From Engraulis encrasicolus (taxonomy: Eukaryota; Chordata; Actinopteri; Clupeiformes; Engraulidae): DNA of 64,000 bases. The stretch's first letter is position 1. Every line of letters starts with the position of its first letter. The position numbers and the translations under genes are program-made. Positions 1 through 52,744 of this stretch are shown here, piece after piece. The DNA is taken from positions 29,768,134 through 29,832,133 of the forward strand of contig NC_085872.1 of assembly GCF_034702125.1 (NCBI RefSeq). The letters are read 5' to 3'. Under the pieces are notes generated by a model. It did not search any database and was not told the DNA's origin. It saw only the letters and a program-made list of their open reading frames with translations.

Positions 1-25182
<25,182 letters not shown>

Positions 25183-27840
25183 TCCGACTGACCCCCGTCA
25201 CCCCTTCCACCAACTCCCCCCATCCCCACCGTCCCCTGCTCTACAACCCCGGCCCCACACTGTCCCTACCCCTGTGGGGACGCATGGAGAGACGAGTGAC
25301 AAACACAACTCCTCCACCCCCCACACCCCCCCTGCCGTTCCAAAAACCCCTCCCCGTGTCACAGAGACAGGTGGAGAAACAGTGGGGGCACAGGTGGTGC
25401 CTTTTCCGTCTCTCCGCCACGGCAGTGACTAGAGGCAAGCTAGCGTGTGGGGGGGGTGCAGCCTGCAGCCCGCAGCCTAGCACAGTCACTCACTTGCTGA
25501 TGGATGTGTTGTGTTGACATGTGGGCATGTGGGCAGTGGACTTGGTAGTGACCCTTGACACCTCTACGTCTTCTTATACAGGGCAAGGCTTGACATTGGA
25601 CCAACACGAGGTTTCACTTCTCATGTCCTGTCCACGCGTGGCCAGCCTATTGACTGGCCTTGCCTTGCCCCTCTATGTTACATTTCTATCAGAGCTGCTT
25701 TTTTTCCAGATGCTCGTCACAATTGCTTTTTTTGTTGTTGCTTTTTTTGCGACGAACTCCCCCCAAAGACTCACGCAGACACTGTGAGCAGCTATTTTGA
25801 AAGATTGTAAACCTGGTCCTGTTTCCAGGTTCTCGTGGTATATCTCTGGTGGGATATACACTTTATCTCAGGGTTTCGCCTAGAAGGTTATTACTAATGC
25901 TTTGCTTTATTCTGCCATTAGAGCTCAGTATTGGCCTTTCCTAGCACATTGTCCAGGATCCTTTATTTTATCGTTTTGACTCATCAAAGACTCTTCAACT
26001 TCTTATTCCTTTAAAAAAAACCTCAAGATTTTAGATCCCCCGTCGGCTATTTGTTATTTTTTGCATATTATTATGCAGTTTATTCTGCTGTTCCAGCTTG
26101 GATGTGAACTTAGTCAATCAGTAATTTAATCATAGTGAATGTTCTGGAGGACAAGCTGGCAGCAACGACAATGAATGTCCCATTCACAAGCTTGGTGAAC
26201 TCCGAAATCATGCTGAAACTCGCGATCAATCCAGAGAGAAATCAACCCCTTTGCTTTAACACAAGACTTTAAGTATTTATTTTACACGTTCAGCCTTTCA
26301 CATTGGAAAAGATGAAAATAGACTGTGATTGTCTTTTCATCCAGAGACAGAGAGGAACTCATGGTCTTGCATCATACAGTACATAGTTCAGGGTTACTGT
26401 CAGTGTTGTATCTAGGAGCTGCTGATGCTGATGGCTCCTGTTGTGTGTGAAGATCAGTCCACTGTTACAGACCCATCGTATCACTCTCTTCTCTGACCAC
26501 TGTGCCTTCATAATGTGGCATATCCTGGAGACCAATCTTGACTCCTTTCTCAACCTCTCACAAAAAAAACGTTCCCTTTCGCTGTGAACACGCTCACTAC
26601 CTACCATTGTGACCACTGAATTCCGAAATTCCTATCTTTGTATGGTTATAAAATGGTCAAATGTTGACTGTTGCATACTTAAAGGGCACCATAGTTTGAC
26701 GTTTTGTCCATGTATCTGATGCTTTGTCACACCTGTGTGACTTACTGCCATTGTGTTTCTGATGATGTACTATGTGCCTGTGCTTCAATTGACAAGTGTT
26801 GCCCACCGTCACAGCTTGTGCCTGAACGTGTTGCCGTACCGCTTCAGTGGCAGCCTTGCAATCTGTATGACCTGACCTGAAACAGTCTGGTACCACTGTT
26901 TGCAATGTTGGGGGGAAAAATATGTGGTCTAGCTTTTAACTTTGAGAAAGTAGGCCCTGTAATCAGTTTTATATAGGGAAAACACGGTTATGTTAGAAGG
27001 GAGCAAAATTTCCATTTTTTTGTTTTGTAATGTGCAAAACTTGTTTACATGTGAAAGTTGTCTATTAATATATAGTAGTCTGACCTTTCCCCCCCAAATT
27101 GTGGAGATTGACATTGTTACTGTTGAGTCACTTTGAACCGAACGTATTGATGCTTACACGTTTCAGCATTCTGTGTTTTACCTAGGCACAAAGAATCTAC
27201 CTAAGATTTCTTTATACCATTCTTTTGTAACCTGTTTTTACTGTTTGTTGGCTTGTATTTAATAATGAACAGCAGTCCCCTTTTGAGGGATTCTTATTTA
27301 TTGTCCCGGCCAGTTTGGACTGATAATCAGGATGTCAACGTTTAGTGTTGCCTGTGCACTAAGCTTAAAAAAAACTGAAGAAAAAAATCAAGAGGGTACC
27401 AAAAAAAAAGATCTGTAGAAAAGGATTACTCGAAGACAAAGAAAAAAATGTGAACTTGCACTAAAGAGAAAAGAGGCCAAAATTATACAGATCTTAGCAC
27501 ACAGTCTTGAGCTCGCCTAACAAAGCCAGAGAACACCTGCAAACAGTGGAGAAGAAGACCACACGCCCCGCCTGAAAAACATTGTGACCCCTAGAATGTG
27601 TCTTGTATGTAGATAGTGTCGTGCACATAACTTATGCAATTTGCTTTTCACAATCTTCACAGAAGTATTTATCTGCTGTGCATACAAAGATGACTCGCTG
27701 CAGGCCTTGCCATTAAAGAAAAACTGTCTACCTCATTAACTGCCATTATGGTTGTGAGTTAATCAACATTTAACTATGGAAATAATTCAACTTTTTTTGT
27801 TTAAATGTATGAATGTATTAAAGTTACATTGAATTGAAAT
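25183..27840 (+). other. greb1l: probable greb1l 3' UTR
   Basis: About 2.65 kb follow the greb1l stop with no coding signal, no microsatellite and little recognisable repeat, as expected of a long 3' UTR. It is C-rich for the first 150 bases, then AT-rich. ATTAAA hexamers at 27712-27717 and 27817-27822 are candidate poly(A) signals; the second is followed by T/G-rich sequence. The end is inferred, since no transcript data were available. Confidence 0.5.
27817..27822 (+). terminator. greb1l: candidate greb1l poly(A) signal ATTAAA
   Basis: An ATTAAA hexamer lies 2.6 kb past the stop, just before the decayed transposon at 27883, with T/G-rich sequence (ATTGTGCC, GTCAGGTGT) downstream. A second ATTAAA at 27712 is an alternative. 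Confidence 0.4.
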
Positions 27841-27882
27841 CCATAATTGTGCCTCATTTCATGTCAGGTGTAATATACCATA

Positions 27883-29334
27883 TACAAACCCCAACTCCGA
27901 TGAAGTTGGGACGTTTGGTAAACAGTGAATAAAATCAAAATGCTATCATTTTCAAAACATTCAATCTATTCATTAGATGGAGAATAGTGAAAAGACAACA
28001 TATTAAGTGTTAAAACCGAGAAAAAATATTGTTTTGGGGGACATATGTACTCATTTCTAATTTGATAAATCCAACACGTCTCAAAAGAGTTGGGACGGGG
28101 ATCAGTGAAATTTAGTAAACATCCAAATAAGATAAAACAACAAAGAAGAACATTTCAAAATGAATTGTACTGACGGACAATATAGGTGTCCAGGTATAAG
28201 ATCATCACAGAGAGGCTGAGTCACTGAGAATTAAAGATGCAAAGGGAATAATTACCATAGTTATTACATACATTTTTGAATTCCCTTTGATTTACCACGA
28301 TTGAGTGTATATAAGACATATTTTTGTTAATAAAATCATTGTATAGGTTCATGACATCATGAAATATATATTGGCTGTAGTCTCACTCTAGCACTCCAGG
28401 AATTAGAGCTATTGAAAATTTACCATATTAAGAATGCTTAATGCATGAAAATGATACAGGGGTGTAACATTCTCCTAAGCACCTGAGCTCACTTGAAATA
28501 GACCCAGAAGACATGGGAAACTGTCCTTTGCTTACAGAAGTCAGCAGAAGTTGTAGAAGTCCATTCTTTTTAACAATAATAGAGCATTGCACATCCTGTG
28601 CTACAGTAAAAATGGACCATCCAACTTGTGTTAGTGCTAGCTTCAAAAGTCAGCCTCCATGATGGCATGCGGGTGCAGTAGTGCATTGGTTAAGATGTTC
28701 TCACTCATCTGTAGAGTTAAATACAGTGCTGAATGGTATCAATGGGTTTTAAACAGCATGAAAATCCACTCATGCATTATATTTTGAAGGGAGATCTTCG
28801 ATTACTGCCACATAGTAAGGTCAAATTGCATTCTCTACTATGTTTTAACAGTTTGGCTCCATCATAAGGACCAGCAGGTGACAAAATGGTGGGTTTTTGG
28901 TCAAGACCTGTCACACTGTAAGCACTACAGAAAGGAAAACATTGCAAAACAAGACAAGGAATACACCCACCATTTAAGCTGGTGAAATCATGTCCAAGAT
29001 AGGAATTAACACTGTTTTTTTATATAAAATCATCTCATCGGTTAATGTATTTAACTGTTAAGTGTTGTCTTTTGTTTTGTTTTTAGTCTTCCTCGACATT
29101 TGCTGCCATTTATTGTCCCCGTCCCAACTCTTTTGAGACGTGTTGGATTTATCAAATTAGAAATGAGTACATATGTCCCCCAAAACAATATTTTTTCTCA
29201 GTTTTAACACTTAATATGTTGTCTTTTCACTATTCTCCATCTAATGAATAGATTGAATGTTTTGAAAATGATAGCATTTTGATTTTATTCACTGTTTACC
29301 AAACGTCCCAACTTCATCGGAGTTGGGGTTTGTA
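27883..29334. mobile_element. decayed Tc1/mariner-like element with 215-bp inverted repeats
   Basis: The terminal sequence ACAAACCCCAACTCCGATGA and its inverse form arms of about 215 bp. The arms extend inward to CCAACACGTCTCAAAAGAGT and its inverse at 29120-29145. TA at both edges fits a TA target duplication. The 1-kb interior has no open transposase frame. Confidence 0.75.
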
Positions 29335-30764
29335 TCTTTCCATGTTTATTGGAAATGACATTATTAACTGCATTAGTGTTCTCTCTTTCATAGCCTAGTC
29401 TTCTAGTCTTCTTCTCTTCTGCCATGTTACCAATCACATCACCTGCCATTTTCAAAGGGAGTATTTTTTATTTTTTCGCATGACACTGCAGCAGCTGTCT
29501 CGCCTGATGTATATCCCTACCTGCCAGTCAACTACCCTACTTTCCCATCCCCCCCTCAATCGCATTCTGATCTGCACACAGCAATATATGAACAGCTCTT
29601 TTCCAAAACGCTATATCCACCATTTTTTACTTTTTGCATTTTAATATTGGAATGGACTGCTAAGGAGTCTTATCATCTATGTGTGAATTCTTGCCATTCA
29701 AATGTTTTGAGAACATACTTTTTAAACCTCTATAAAATGCATGTTGTAATGCAATTCAATGGAATGTGCAATACAAAAATGTCAATTTCCTCATTCTATA
29801 AAATGGTTATATCTCATTTTGGAAAAGAGCTCTTCATATCCAGGTGTCTGTCTGTCTGCCTGCCTGTGTTTTATGCCTGTGGAAAAATACAAAAGCCTGA
29901 CCGCACGTGTCGGTCTTACCCCTGTGGAACAGTAGAGCTGTGCCTCAGATACAGCACAATCCTATTGTTGAGCCTCTTCACGTTCCGCCTGAAATATGTT
30001 TAGCTGATGACTGGTGAAAAAAAAGTGCTAGGATCAGACATTTCCGCACAAGACCTCTCCGCTTTTCCAAGCTTAGAATGAGATGACTGCTGCACTCAGC
30101 AGGCCATGTGATTCTTGGGAGACAGAGAGAGAGAGAGAGAGAGAGAGGGAGGGAGAAGACTAGAGTTTACTTGTGTTATACATTGTGCAATGTTTACTCT
30201 TCTATAAAAATATGATACACAAAAATGCGTCATGAAACTTAATTAAAACATTATTTTTAATCTATCATAACATCCGAAGGATGCATGTGCACAGAAAACT
30301 AGCTCCAGCTGTATTGGACAAAGTAATGATTCTTTTATTTATATAAAGCATCCTTTGTCTCTAACATAGCACCAGAAACGCAGCACATCATCGCCTGAAT
30401 TCCTCAATGGTGCTATTTGGCATGCAGTCAAGTTGAGTGGTTGGTTGGTGGACAGTCGGCAGAGGCAGTGGCATCCATTGGCCCAGCTGTGAGGGCTCTG
30501 TCGGTTCCTTTGTCTGGCCTTCCTCCACATCTGCCAGGGGGCTGTGCGATGCGTGGGAGATATCCAGAGCCAGATCTGTCATCCGCACTGCAACGTAGTG
30601 GCACTCTCCTCAGACCGAGGCATGCATGCGTGGCACTCTTGCTCACCTCGCTGTGTAAGGCTGCACACCACGCCACCGTGTTCCACCTCCTTAGCAATCT
30701 GTGCAAAAAACACATCATCCATCATACAACAAAAGCTGCCATCGTGAGGGGGAGGTCATGGCAA
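29335..30764. other. intergenic DNA between converging greb1l and abhd3
   Basis: I see no gene here. It holds a short (AG)n at 30124-30150 and otherwise unique AT-rich sequence. The frames at 30417-30890 have no splice context, no recognisable domain, and run into an AC repeat. Confidence 0.6.
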
Positions 30765-30876
<112 letters not shown>

Positions 30877-31514
30877 CCAATGTACGCTGATTAACCTTCA
30901 ATTACAAAGGCATATGGAACAAGCCGCAGAATAGTGTTCTTGTCAAGGTGCATTTTGTCATAGCACATTTCCACAGCTGAAACTGGATCTTTAAACCAAT
31001 CTGCAGTGCGGATCTACGGTGGAGTACGGTGGATGCACAGTACAGTGAGGGAGCCATTACAGTATCTCTCTCCCTCCATCTCCATCTCCATCTTAGGCCA
31101 GACCCACTCAGCCTGTGTCCTCGGAGACACACTGTACGTATATATCTGCTGACTGGTTGCCTAGGCAACGCAAGGTAGCAAGTGGGAGCAAGTATTTACT
31201 CAGTGTGTGTGTGTGCGTGTGCGTGTGCGTGCGTGTGTGTGTGTGTTTCATATTAAGTAATTTCTTTATTTTTTGCTGATGCATTGGAAGGTGGAAGGTG
31301 GAAGGCATTGGGAGGCCTCAGCTTTCTGGCTATGTCTGAGGACAGGGAGGGAGGGGATCTCAGGACAGTTCTCCCCTGACCTCATGGCCCCCTGGCGAAG
31401 CCTCATCACATCTATTTTAAGGCCGCACAGCTGAAGATGAGCTGAATAAGAGAAGACAAGTGCTCTGAAGTTACCGCCTTCATACAGTGCTTGCTTTCCC
31501 GCTGGCCTTGTAGT

Positions 31515-31726
31515 AAGTGTTGCCAGATTGGGCAGTTTCCTGCCCAATTGGGCTGCCTAGGATGGCCATCTGTGGGTAAAAATGGTATATGGGCGGGTTT
31601 TTCTGTCAAATTATGGCCATAGAAATCAACAGAATTTAGTTCAAATTGGGCGGGATTTATTGCTTCCAGACATTTTTTTTTGCATTTTCTTGAGCTGGAA
31701 ATCATCAGTCTCACCTGGCAACCCTG
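31515..31726. mobile_element. miniature inverted-repeat element
   Basis: AAGTGTTGCCAGATTGGG at the left pairs with TCACCTGGCAACCCTG at the right. TTGGGCAG/CTGCCCAA words recur inside. Confidence 0.6.
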
Positions 31727-32754
31727 CTTTTAATAAAAGGGGGAGGGGGGACACATTGAGCATTGAGGGGGCTGTATGACAACACAGTCAGGATGTTTTT
31801 ATGGTGCCCATGAGGATGTTCATTAACAGTGCATTGGTGCAAAGTGATGACTTGGACAACCTTTGAATGGTACTGCAGGGAGGGTGTTCTATAGAAAGGT
31901 ACCTTTTGCCTTATTTGTGGTAATTGGTTGGTGTTTAGCCATGAGGCCAAAGCGATTAGGTCCACCCACATACAACCACGTCACCTCACCCCACCCCACC
32001 CCACTTCACAATCCCTTACGGTTAACGTGAGGTGAATTAACCTAGTTTTCGACAATGGGCATTTCATTTCACAGCTGGGCCCAATTTCAAATCATGGAGA
32101 TAAACAATAAGCATGAGGATTATACATTTGCATCTGATCTGCATGCCTTGTGTAGTACTTCATGTACAGTATACACGCTCTGGGAAACTACACCACTAGC
32201 AATAATTCTCAACAGTGGTATTTGCATGATTCCGTTTCTAAGAATCTCAGAGTCAGGTTTACAGTAGCCGGACACATGACACGGGGCATCTTGACTGAGA
32301 GCCGGACTTTGTCCACAGCGACTTTTGTTGCTTTACACGTGTATATTTGTCAACACGGCCCTGGTTTGACGGTCACACACTCTCATTTCCCGCTTCAAGA
32401 TGACGATTGGACCCCTCGGTCCGTCCTATTTTGCATGGGCATGAAGGGCAGCCAATGAGCACGCGTGCAGAGGCAGACTGACCTTTCCTCCAGTTACTGC
32501 ACCTTGGCCATGAGTACTCCAACCAACTACCACTTACTAAAATCAGTTTCCCCACCACCACCACCTCTACCACCCCCCACCGCCACCATAAACATTCCCT
32601 CGTGCATGCACGCAACCATCTGTCTGAGAGCTCTGTGATGAGATTATATTTGAGGAGAGCACTGGGACAACGGGACATGGGAATGTGGCCAATCTGCCTC
32701 CCCCCCACCCCCGAACAGATGAGATGAGAGGGACAGAAAAAATACACATAGCAT

Positions 32755-32866
32755 TCTACATGTACACGTGCATGAGGCGTATACACACACACACTCAGAC
32801 ACACATACTGTACACATATAAATAGACAAGCATACAAATGTATGTGCATGCATCAATGCACACATG

Positions 32867-32909
<43 letters not shown>

Positions 32910-33110
32910 AAGCATGCACACATGGGCATGCATGAACACACACACCTACATATATACACAGATGTAGGGCAAAAGGCGGATGTGGCACAAGGACATGCCA
33001 GTATTCACATCCTTCTCTCTCTCTCTCTCTCTCTCTACATCTACCTTTATTTCTCCCCTCTCTCTCTCTCATTACATTAGCATCGCTCTGTCTCTCTCTC
33101 TGTCCCTCCT
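32755..33110. repeat. AC- and CT-rich low-complexity tract
   Basis: Imperfect AC runs (notably 32868-32906) are followed by CT runs at 33012-33036 and 33058-33070. No gene. Confidence 0.85.
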
Positions 33111-33808
33111 GCTCCCCAACACTTGTGAGAGATATAGGCTCTAGCCAGGTGACCTTGCCTCTTGAGGCCACCCGGGGGCGGAATATGGCCGGGCCTCCCG
33201 TAAAGCCGATCCGGCCAACTCGCTTAGGAGGTCACCGTGTCACCACGACAGCTCACAGCTGGCTCAAGGCTAAAGCCTCCCTCCCCTTTTTTTTTTTTTT
33301 TTTTGGGAGTTCTTCCTCCCACTGGGATGGATGATCTCTTGGATGATTCCACAGTTTTATATAATTGTTTTTTTTTCTGATCTCCCTAAAACATTCTGTC
33401 CAGGCTAAAGAGTTCATCAAAACCTTTCATCCATGCTTGAACAGGTGCAGGCCCCTTAAAAACAAACAACAGTGTAACTGCATAAAAAACAGCAAAAACA
33501 ATTGCAATGTACGCAACTGTCCTACTTTCCACATTTTGCACAGACAGAATGGACAACACGGAATGTTTCAAAGACTTTTGTGGTTTATTTAAGACATGGG
33601 CATATATGCACATACAGTACAGTACATGTGCATGTAAACATATCATACCCAGGCTACATTTATACAGTACATCCTCTCGTATTAAAATCTTATTGCTGCA
33701 CATATTAAACACATCATCCTTTTACGGATCTATAAAAGGACTGACATTTCTGTTGAAGCTGTATGACCCTTGTGCTACAGTCAGGTGTTTTTAGATATGT
33801 AACATTTG

Positions 33809-34113
33809 GGTAACACTTTACTTGACGCCGGTGTCATAAGCATGTCATTACAGTGTCGTAATAGTGTCATAATAGTGTCATGCATGTGTCATAAACATTA
33901 TGTCCATGTCATAAGCATTTTATGACTGTTGGCCTTAAGTGACATTCGGTGATGGCAAAGTCTTTGCCATCACCGAATGTCACTTAAGACCAACAATCAT
34001 AAAATGTTTATGACATGGACATAATGTTTATGACTTATCTATGACTGTGTCATGACACTATTATGACACTGTAATGACATGCTTATGACACCGGCGTCAA
34101 GTAAAGTGTTACC
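33809..34113. mobile_element. 305-bp near-perfect fold-back element
   Basis: GGTAACACTTTACTTGACGC at the left is mirrored by GCGTCAAGTAAAGTGTTACC at the right. The arms stay complementary to the centre (GGTGATGGCAAAG / CTTTGCCATCACC). This resembles fold-back families widespread in fish. Confidence 0.85.
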
Positions 34114-35466
34114 AACATTTGTAATATGGTTCTAGAAGAATCTGGGCACTGGTGAATCATGCTACTCGATAGTCCAAGAGCTAAGATGCAAGATGAGAGA
34201 TACATATATGTAGAATACATATATCCCACAAGGGGAAAAATGTCATGATGGTGCAAATGTCGATAGTGACATACTATGCATGACAAAGCAAATAACTTAC
34301 TACTGCACAGAGCTCTTCTGTAAAAAATAGCATTACTGTCTACTTCATTATTATAATAATCAGAATCTGTTAAGCCTGTAAAAGAGTGTTTGTGTAACTG
34401 TGGTGTCAACCTAATTCAGCAATATGCCAAAGGAATAGCAGAGTAGCATCAAGCTGGCATAGGTTTAAGGCTTTGCCGACCTGTCAGCAAGGAGAAGAGT
34501 ATCTAGTATCTACTCACGTCATAATTATCTGTGAATTTACTGTATGTGGACTTAACATTTGCAAAACGTCAAGGTCTCTGCGTGGAAAGTTCGAGGTATT
34601 GGGGCCATAACTAAAAATAGTGCAATTCCACATTCTTTGTCAGTACTTGTTTATAAGTATATCCAAGACATAACTGTACACTCAAAAGCTACTTTATGTG
34701 CGCACAGCTTGAATGAGTGGGGGAAAGAAAGTGCATGCAGAGAACATAAATAGTGTGGTCTATCAGATAAAACATTTCTCTCTTTTTTTCATTTTAAGAA
34801 CAGACATGGACATACATGAGTTAATAAATTAAATCCCTGAGGACTACGGAAGCTACTCTACAGACATGATATGAAAGTGACAGTTTAGTGTGAACCTCAC
34901 AAGGCTGAGCGTGGCTCCGTGTGCACTTCTAAAATTGTCAAACCACAGGATGATTCCTTTCTGGTTGTCTCTGGATTTCTCTATCTAGGTCCTGGTCCTT
35001 TCCCTGGTGTCTAAAGGTTCTTGTCCAATTTAGTTCAGTCTGATGTCACGGCCAATTCAGCTGGTTCTGATATCATCTCTGGTAGTAGTTGGTTCTTATA
35101 CGCACGTCTTCTGACAATCTCGGTCTGAACTATGACGGAAGGCATAAATGGGAACACTGAAAAGGCATAGTATGAACGGAAACAGAAAGGAATCTGAACA
35201 ACATCTACGACTTGACGACATGAAGAGAAAAAATGAAGACATGGACCAGACTTGAAGTGCCAAAATAAACAACATAACAAGAAACAATTGACGAAAACAA
35301 AAAAAAGACAGACAAAACAAATATACAAAACAAAAACAGACTAACAGCATGAACTCTATTTTCTTTTAAAACAGAATGTGCCCTTAGAAACTCTTTCATT
35401 TGGAAATGTACATTTTTTGCTCATGGCAAAGGGGGAATGGTAGGGACTGGAGGTGCTGTTGCCATA
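34114..35466. other. unique sequence 3' of abhd3
   Basis: AT-rich, no recognised repeat and no coding signal. It is probably part of the abhd3 3' UTR or its flank. Confidence 0.4.
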
Positions 35467-35783
35467 GGGGGGTGGGGAGCAAGGGGGCAGGGATGGGGAT
35501 GGGGATGGGGATGGGGATGGGAGTGGGGATGGGGATCAAGGGGGCAGGGATGGGGATGGGGAGGGGGATGGGGATGGGGATGGGGATGGGGATGGGGATA
35601 GGGGTCGGGGTGGGGGTGGGGAGCAAGCGAGCAGGGATGGGGATGGGGATGGGATGGGGATGGGGATGGGGATGGGGAGGAACGGGGCAGGGATGGGGAT
35701 GGGGATGGGGATGGGGATGGGGATGGGGAGGAAGGGAGCAGGGATGGGGATGGGGATGGGGATGGGGGTGGGGATGGGGGATA
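35467..35783 (+). repeat. (GGGGAT)n G-rich array adjoining abhd3 stop
   Basis: About 317 bases of GGGGAT units with GGGGTG and AAGGGGGCAGG variants. The plus strand has dense G4 runs with two-base spacers, a strong quadruplex pattern. The abhd3 transcript would carry the C-rich complement directly after its stop. Confidence 0.93.
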
Positions 35784-35792
35784 GGTACAATG

Positions 35793-50212
<14,420 letters not shown>

Positions 50213-50420
50213 TGCCAGGTCCCTGTTACCTCGCGCTTTTGATAGCTGCGGAGACAATCAGACGCCACTGTGCCGGATTCGTTTCCAATTGAGCAGAGGA
50301 GAGTCAAGGGGACCGCTGCTATATAAACCGCATCTTGCCAATGTGTGGCGCCCTTTCCCCATTACGCATTTTACGCAGTCACCGGGAGTCAGAAACACGC
50401 CGTGCACTTATGGTTTACAA
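50213..50420 (-). promoter_or_regulatory. abhd3: probable abhd3 promoter and 5' UTR
   Basis: The sequence directly upstream of the abhd3 ATG is more GC-rich than its flanks. A TATA-like TTTATATAG on the minus strand lies at about 50318-50326, some 110 bases upstream of the ATG, which would put a start site near 50290. An in-frame TGA at 50258-50260 closes the frame. No other element is certain. Confidence 0.35.
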
Positions 50421-50449
50421 TACTTTATAGCATGTGAGATTTTGATGGG

Positions 50450-51485
50450 AAGATAAGGCACTTTGTTTTCAGTATTTCCCCGTCATGTAAACCAAGACGA
50501 CAAATTATGATGTAATGGGCCTACAAACTATATTTTCCCAATAGGCCTATCTCAAGATTGCCTACTCTTTCAATCAATTGTATTTAAGCTAATTAGTTAT
50601 TTAGTCTAATGACTTGCAAATAAACCACGACCAGTCCATCACACACATCCATCGCACACGTTGAAAGAGCCCCAAAAGGCATTTAATGGTGCAATTTTGA
50701 GAGGGATATTAAGAGGTGTAACCGCAGTCGCCCGGCCTCGGGCCACCTTTCTCTTGGCCGTGGAGTCTCTTACTGCCCTCTATTGAACAATTTCAATTAT
50801 TGCAGGTGTGTTGGGTAGGACAGCTTTGGACTCTGTGATAAATGCTGTGCTCAAACTTCTTCTCTCACAAGACTGAACTGCTTTGACAATATGTTTAAGG
50901 ATTTTACAAAAAAAAGTAAAATAAAGGAAATATACAGACCTATTTCCCATAACACAACTTCCTAACAATAACTAATGTCTAACATTATTTTAACTTCTGT
51001 TTTTCCCTGATGATTTGATAAAAAGGGATAAGGTTGTGTATTTTGAACATTGCTGACCATCTCACAATACATTGGCCTCCTCAAGTTTTTAATTTTCAGT
51101 GTTCCACCAGCAACATTAAATCAGATGTCATTGCACATTTTTACTGAAGTTGGCCTAATTGACTTGATTACCCTGATATGAAGCAAGGATTTTACCAGAA
51201 TCAAAGAATGTATGGAAAACTGACTAACGGAGCAAGAAAAAATAAAGCAGAACTGTGCAAATATCTGTTTGAAAGCAAAATGTCAGTGAAAACAGATAGG
51301 CAACCCTTCCACCAAAATTAATATATAGCCTATATACAGTAGGGCATATAGCCTATGAAGTTGCACCATGAATTGGCAATTAAGATGGTGCAAATAAAAT
51401 GTATGTTGATAACATTTCCCCTACTGTGATACAAGGTCAAGCTGACCTGTAACTGACTACAAAATCAAGGTCACATAGCAAGTTC
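50450..51485. other. intergenic DNA upstream of abhd3
   Basis: AT-rich, no reading frame with a recognisable domain and no clear repeat. Confidence 0.55.
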
Positions 51486-51639
<154 letters not shown>

Positions 51640-52040
51640 TGCATGTCACACGTGTCACATTTTCACGATTTGTAATGCAGTGTAATTAAAATAATTTCAT
51701 TAGTGATTTAATTGCCACTTACTTACTCTTACTTAATCACTTTAAGCAAAAGACCGTAGAAAATCCAGTAATCACTTGCTCAATGTAATCCTACTAGAAT
51801 GCCTCTTAAGTAATGTCCAGTTGGATGTTTTTCTACAGGTCCTGCTCCTAATTTACATGAGTTGAAATCAATGCTCCTGAGGCAGCTTTCTGTGTATTAT
51901 ACTGTCCATACCGGTTGTAGGATCATAGTAGCCCACCCCTTCTGTAGCACCACCCCCTCTATGCCACAATTTCATATTTAACTAAGTGGCGTAACGTGCT
52001 GCTAACCTCAACCAAAGTAAAAAGCACCTGGGTGCTCGAT

Positions 52041-52191
52041 ACAAAATAAAGAGAAGAGCACAGCACTCCAAGTACTGTGTTTTATTGCCGGTCAGTTTTG
52101 TGTTTTATTGTTTCGGTGTCAGGCAAACCGAAATGTCTGACGGGCAATAAACCACAAAACTTGGAGTGCTGTCCTCTTCTCTTTATTTTGT
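52041..52191. mobile_element. fold-back miniature element
   Basis: ACAAAATAAAGAGAAGAGCA at the left pairs with CTCTTCTCTTTATTTTGT at the right, with GCACTCCAAG/CTTGGAGTGC inside. Confidence 0.75.
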
Positions 52192-52641
52192 ACAATTTCA
52201 CATTTACAAATAGTTATACTCTGAACTCTGAAGGTTTAATAACAACAAAGAAAACTTGGTTACATGTCTTTGGCCTTCAAGTGGGTATTCTGGCTGGCCA
52301 CACAATTTAATTTCGTTTCGTTTCTTTTTGTCCCCCTCCATATCCATAGACGTCTCCGGATTTTTTTTAGTTCAAGGAACGTCTATTAGCAAAATGTTCA
52401 GAAAACTATTGCACGGATCTAATAGCCCAGTTAGATCTGTAAGGCTAAGATTACATGTGTGTCCAAAATCACCCATCTGTGTTAGTACGGTTATCTACTT
52501 CGCTAGTACAGAGTACTATGAGCCAAGCTTTTAAAGCTGAAGCGCAGGTAAAAAAGAGCAGGTGAAGCATTGATGGGGGTGGGGGGCTAGCTGGATGTAA
52601 AAATAACTCACTCCCAATTTATGTCAAAACTTGAGAGCCAT

Positions 52642-52662
52642 GGTGTGTGTGTGTGTGCGTGT

Positions 52663-52737
<75 letters not shown>
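52642..52737 (+). repeat. (TG)n microsatellite with CG core
   Basis: TG repeat with an internal (GC)n stretch near 52667-52678, a left-handed DNA type motif. Confidence 0.94.
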
Positions 52738-52744
52738 ATGACCG

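Larger units (their letters stand above)
33583..35792 (-). other. abhd3: possible abhd3 3' UTR
   Basis: The stretch after the abhd3 stop starts with the G/C-rich hexanucleotide array (35783-35467), then unique AT-rich sequence, then a 305-bp fold-back element (34113-33809). An AATAAA on the minus strand (33588-33583), followed by G/T-rich minus-strand sequence, is the best poly(A) candidate I found. This extent is inferred. A shorter 3' UTR is equally possible. Confidence 0.33.

Noticed and set aside
28428..28646. Small minus-strand frame inside the 27883-29334 element
   Set aside because: No transposase motif. It is within a decayed mobile element.
50213..50257. N-terminal extension of ABHD3 by 15 residues from a TTG codon
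   Set aside because: A non-ATG start is not needed. The first in-frame ATG at 50212 matches the family length, and an in-frame TGA lies just upstream.
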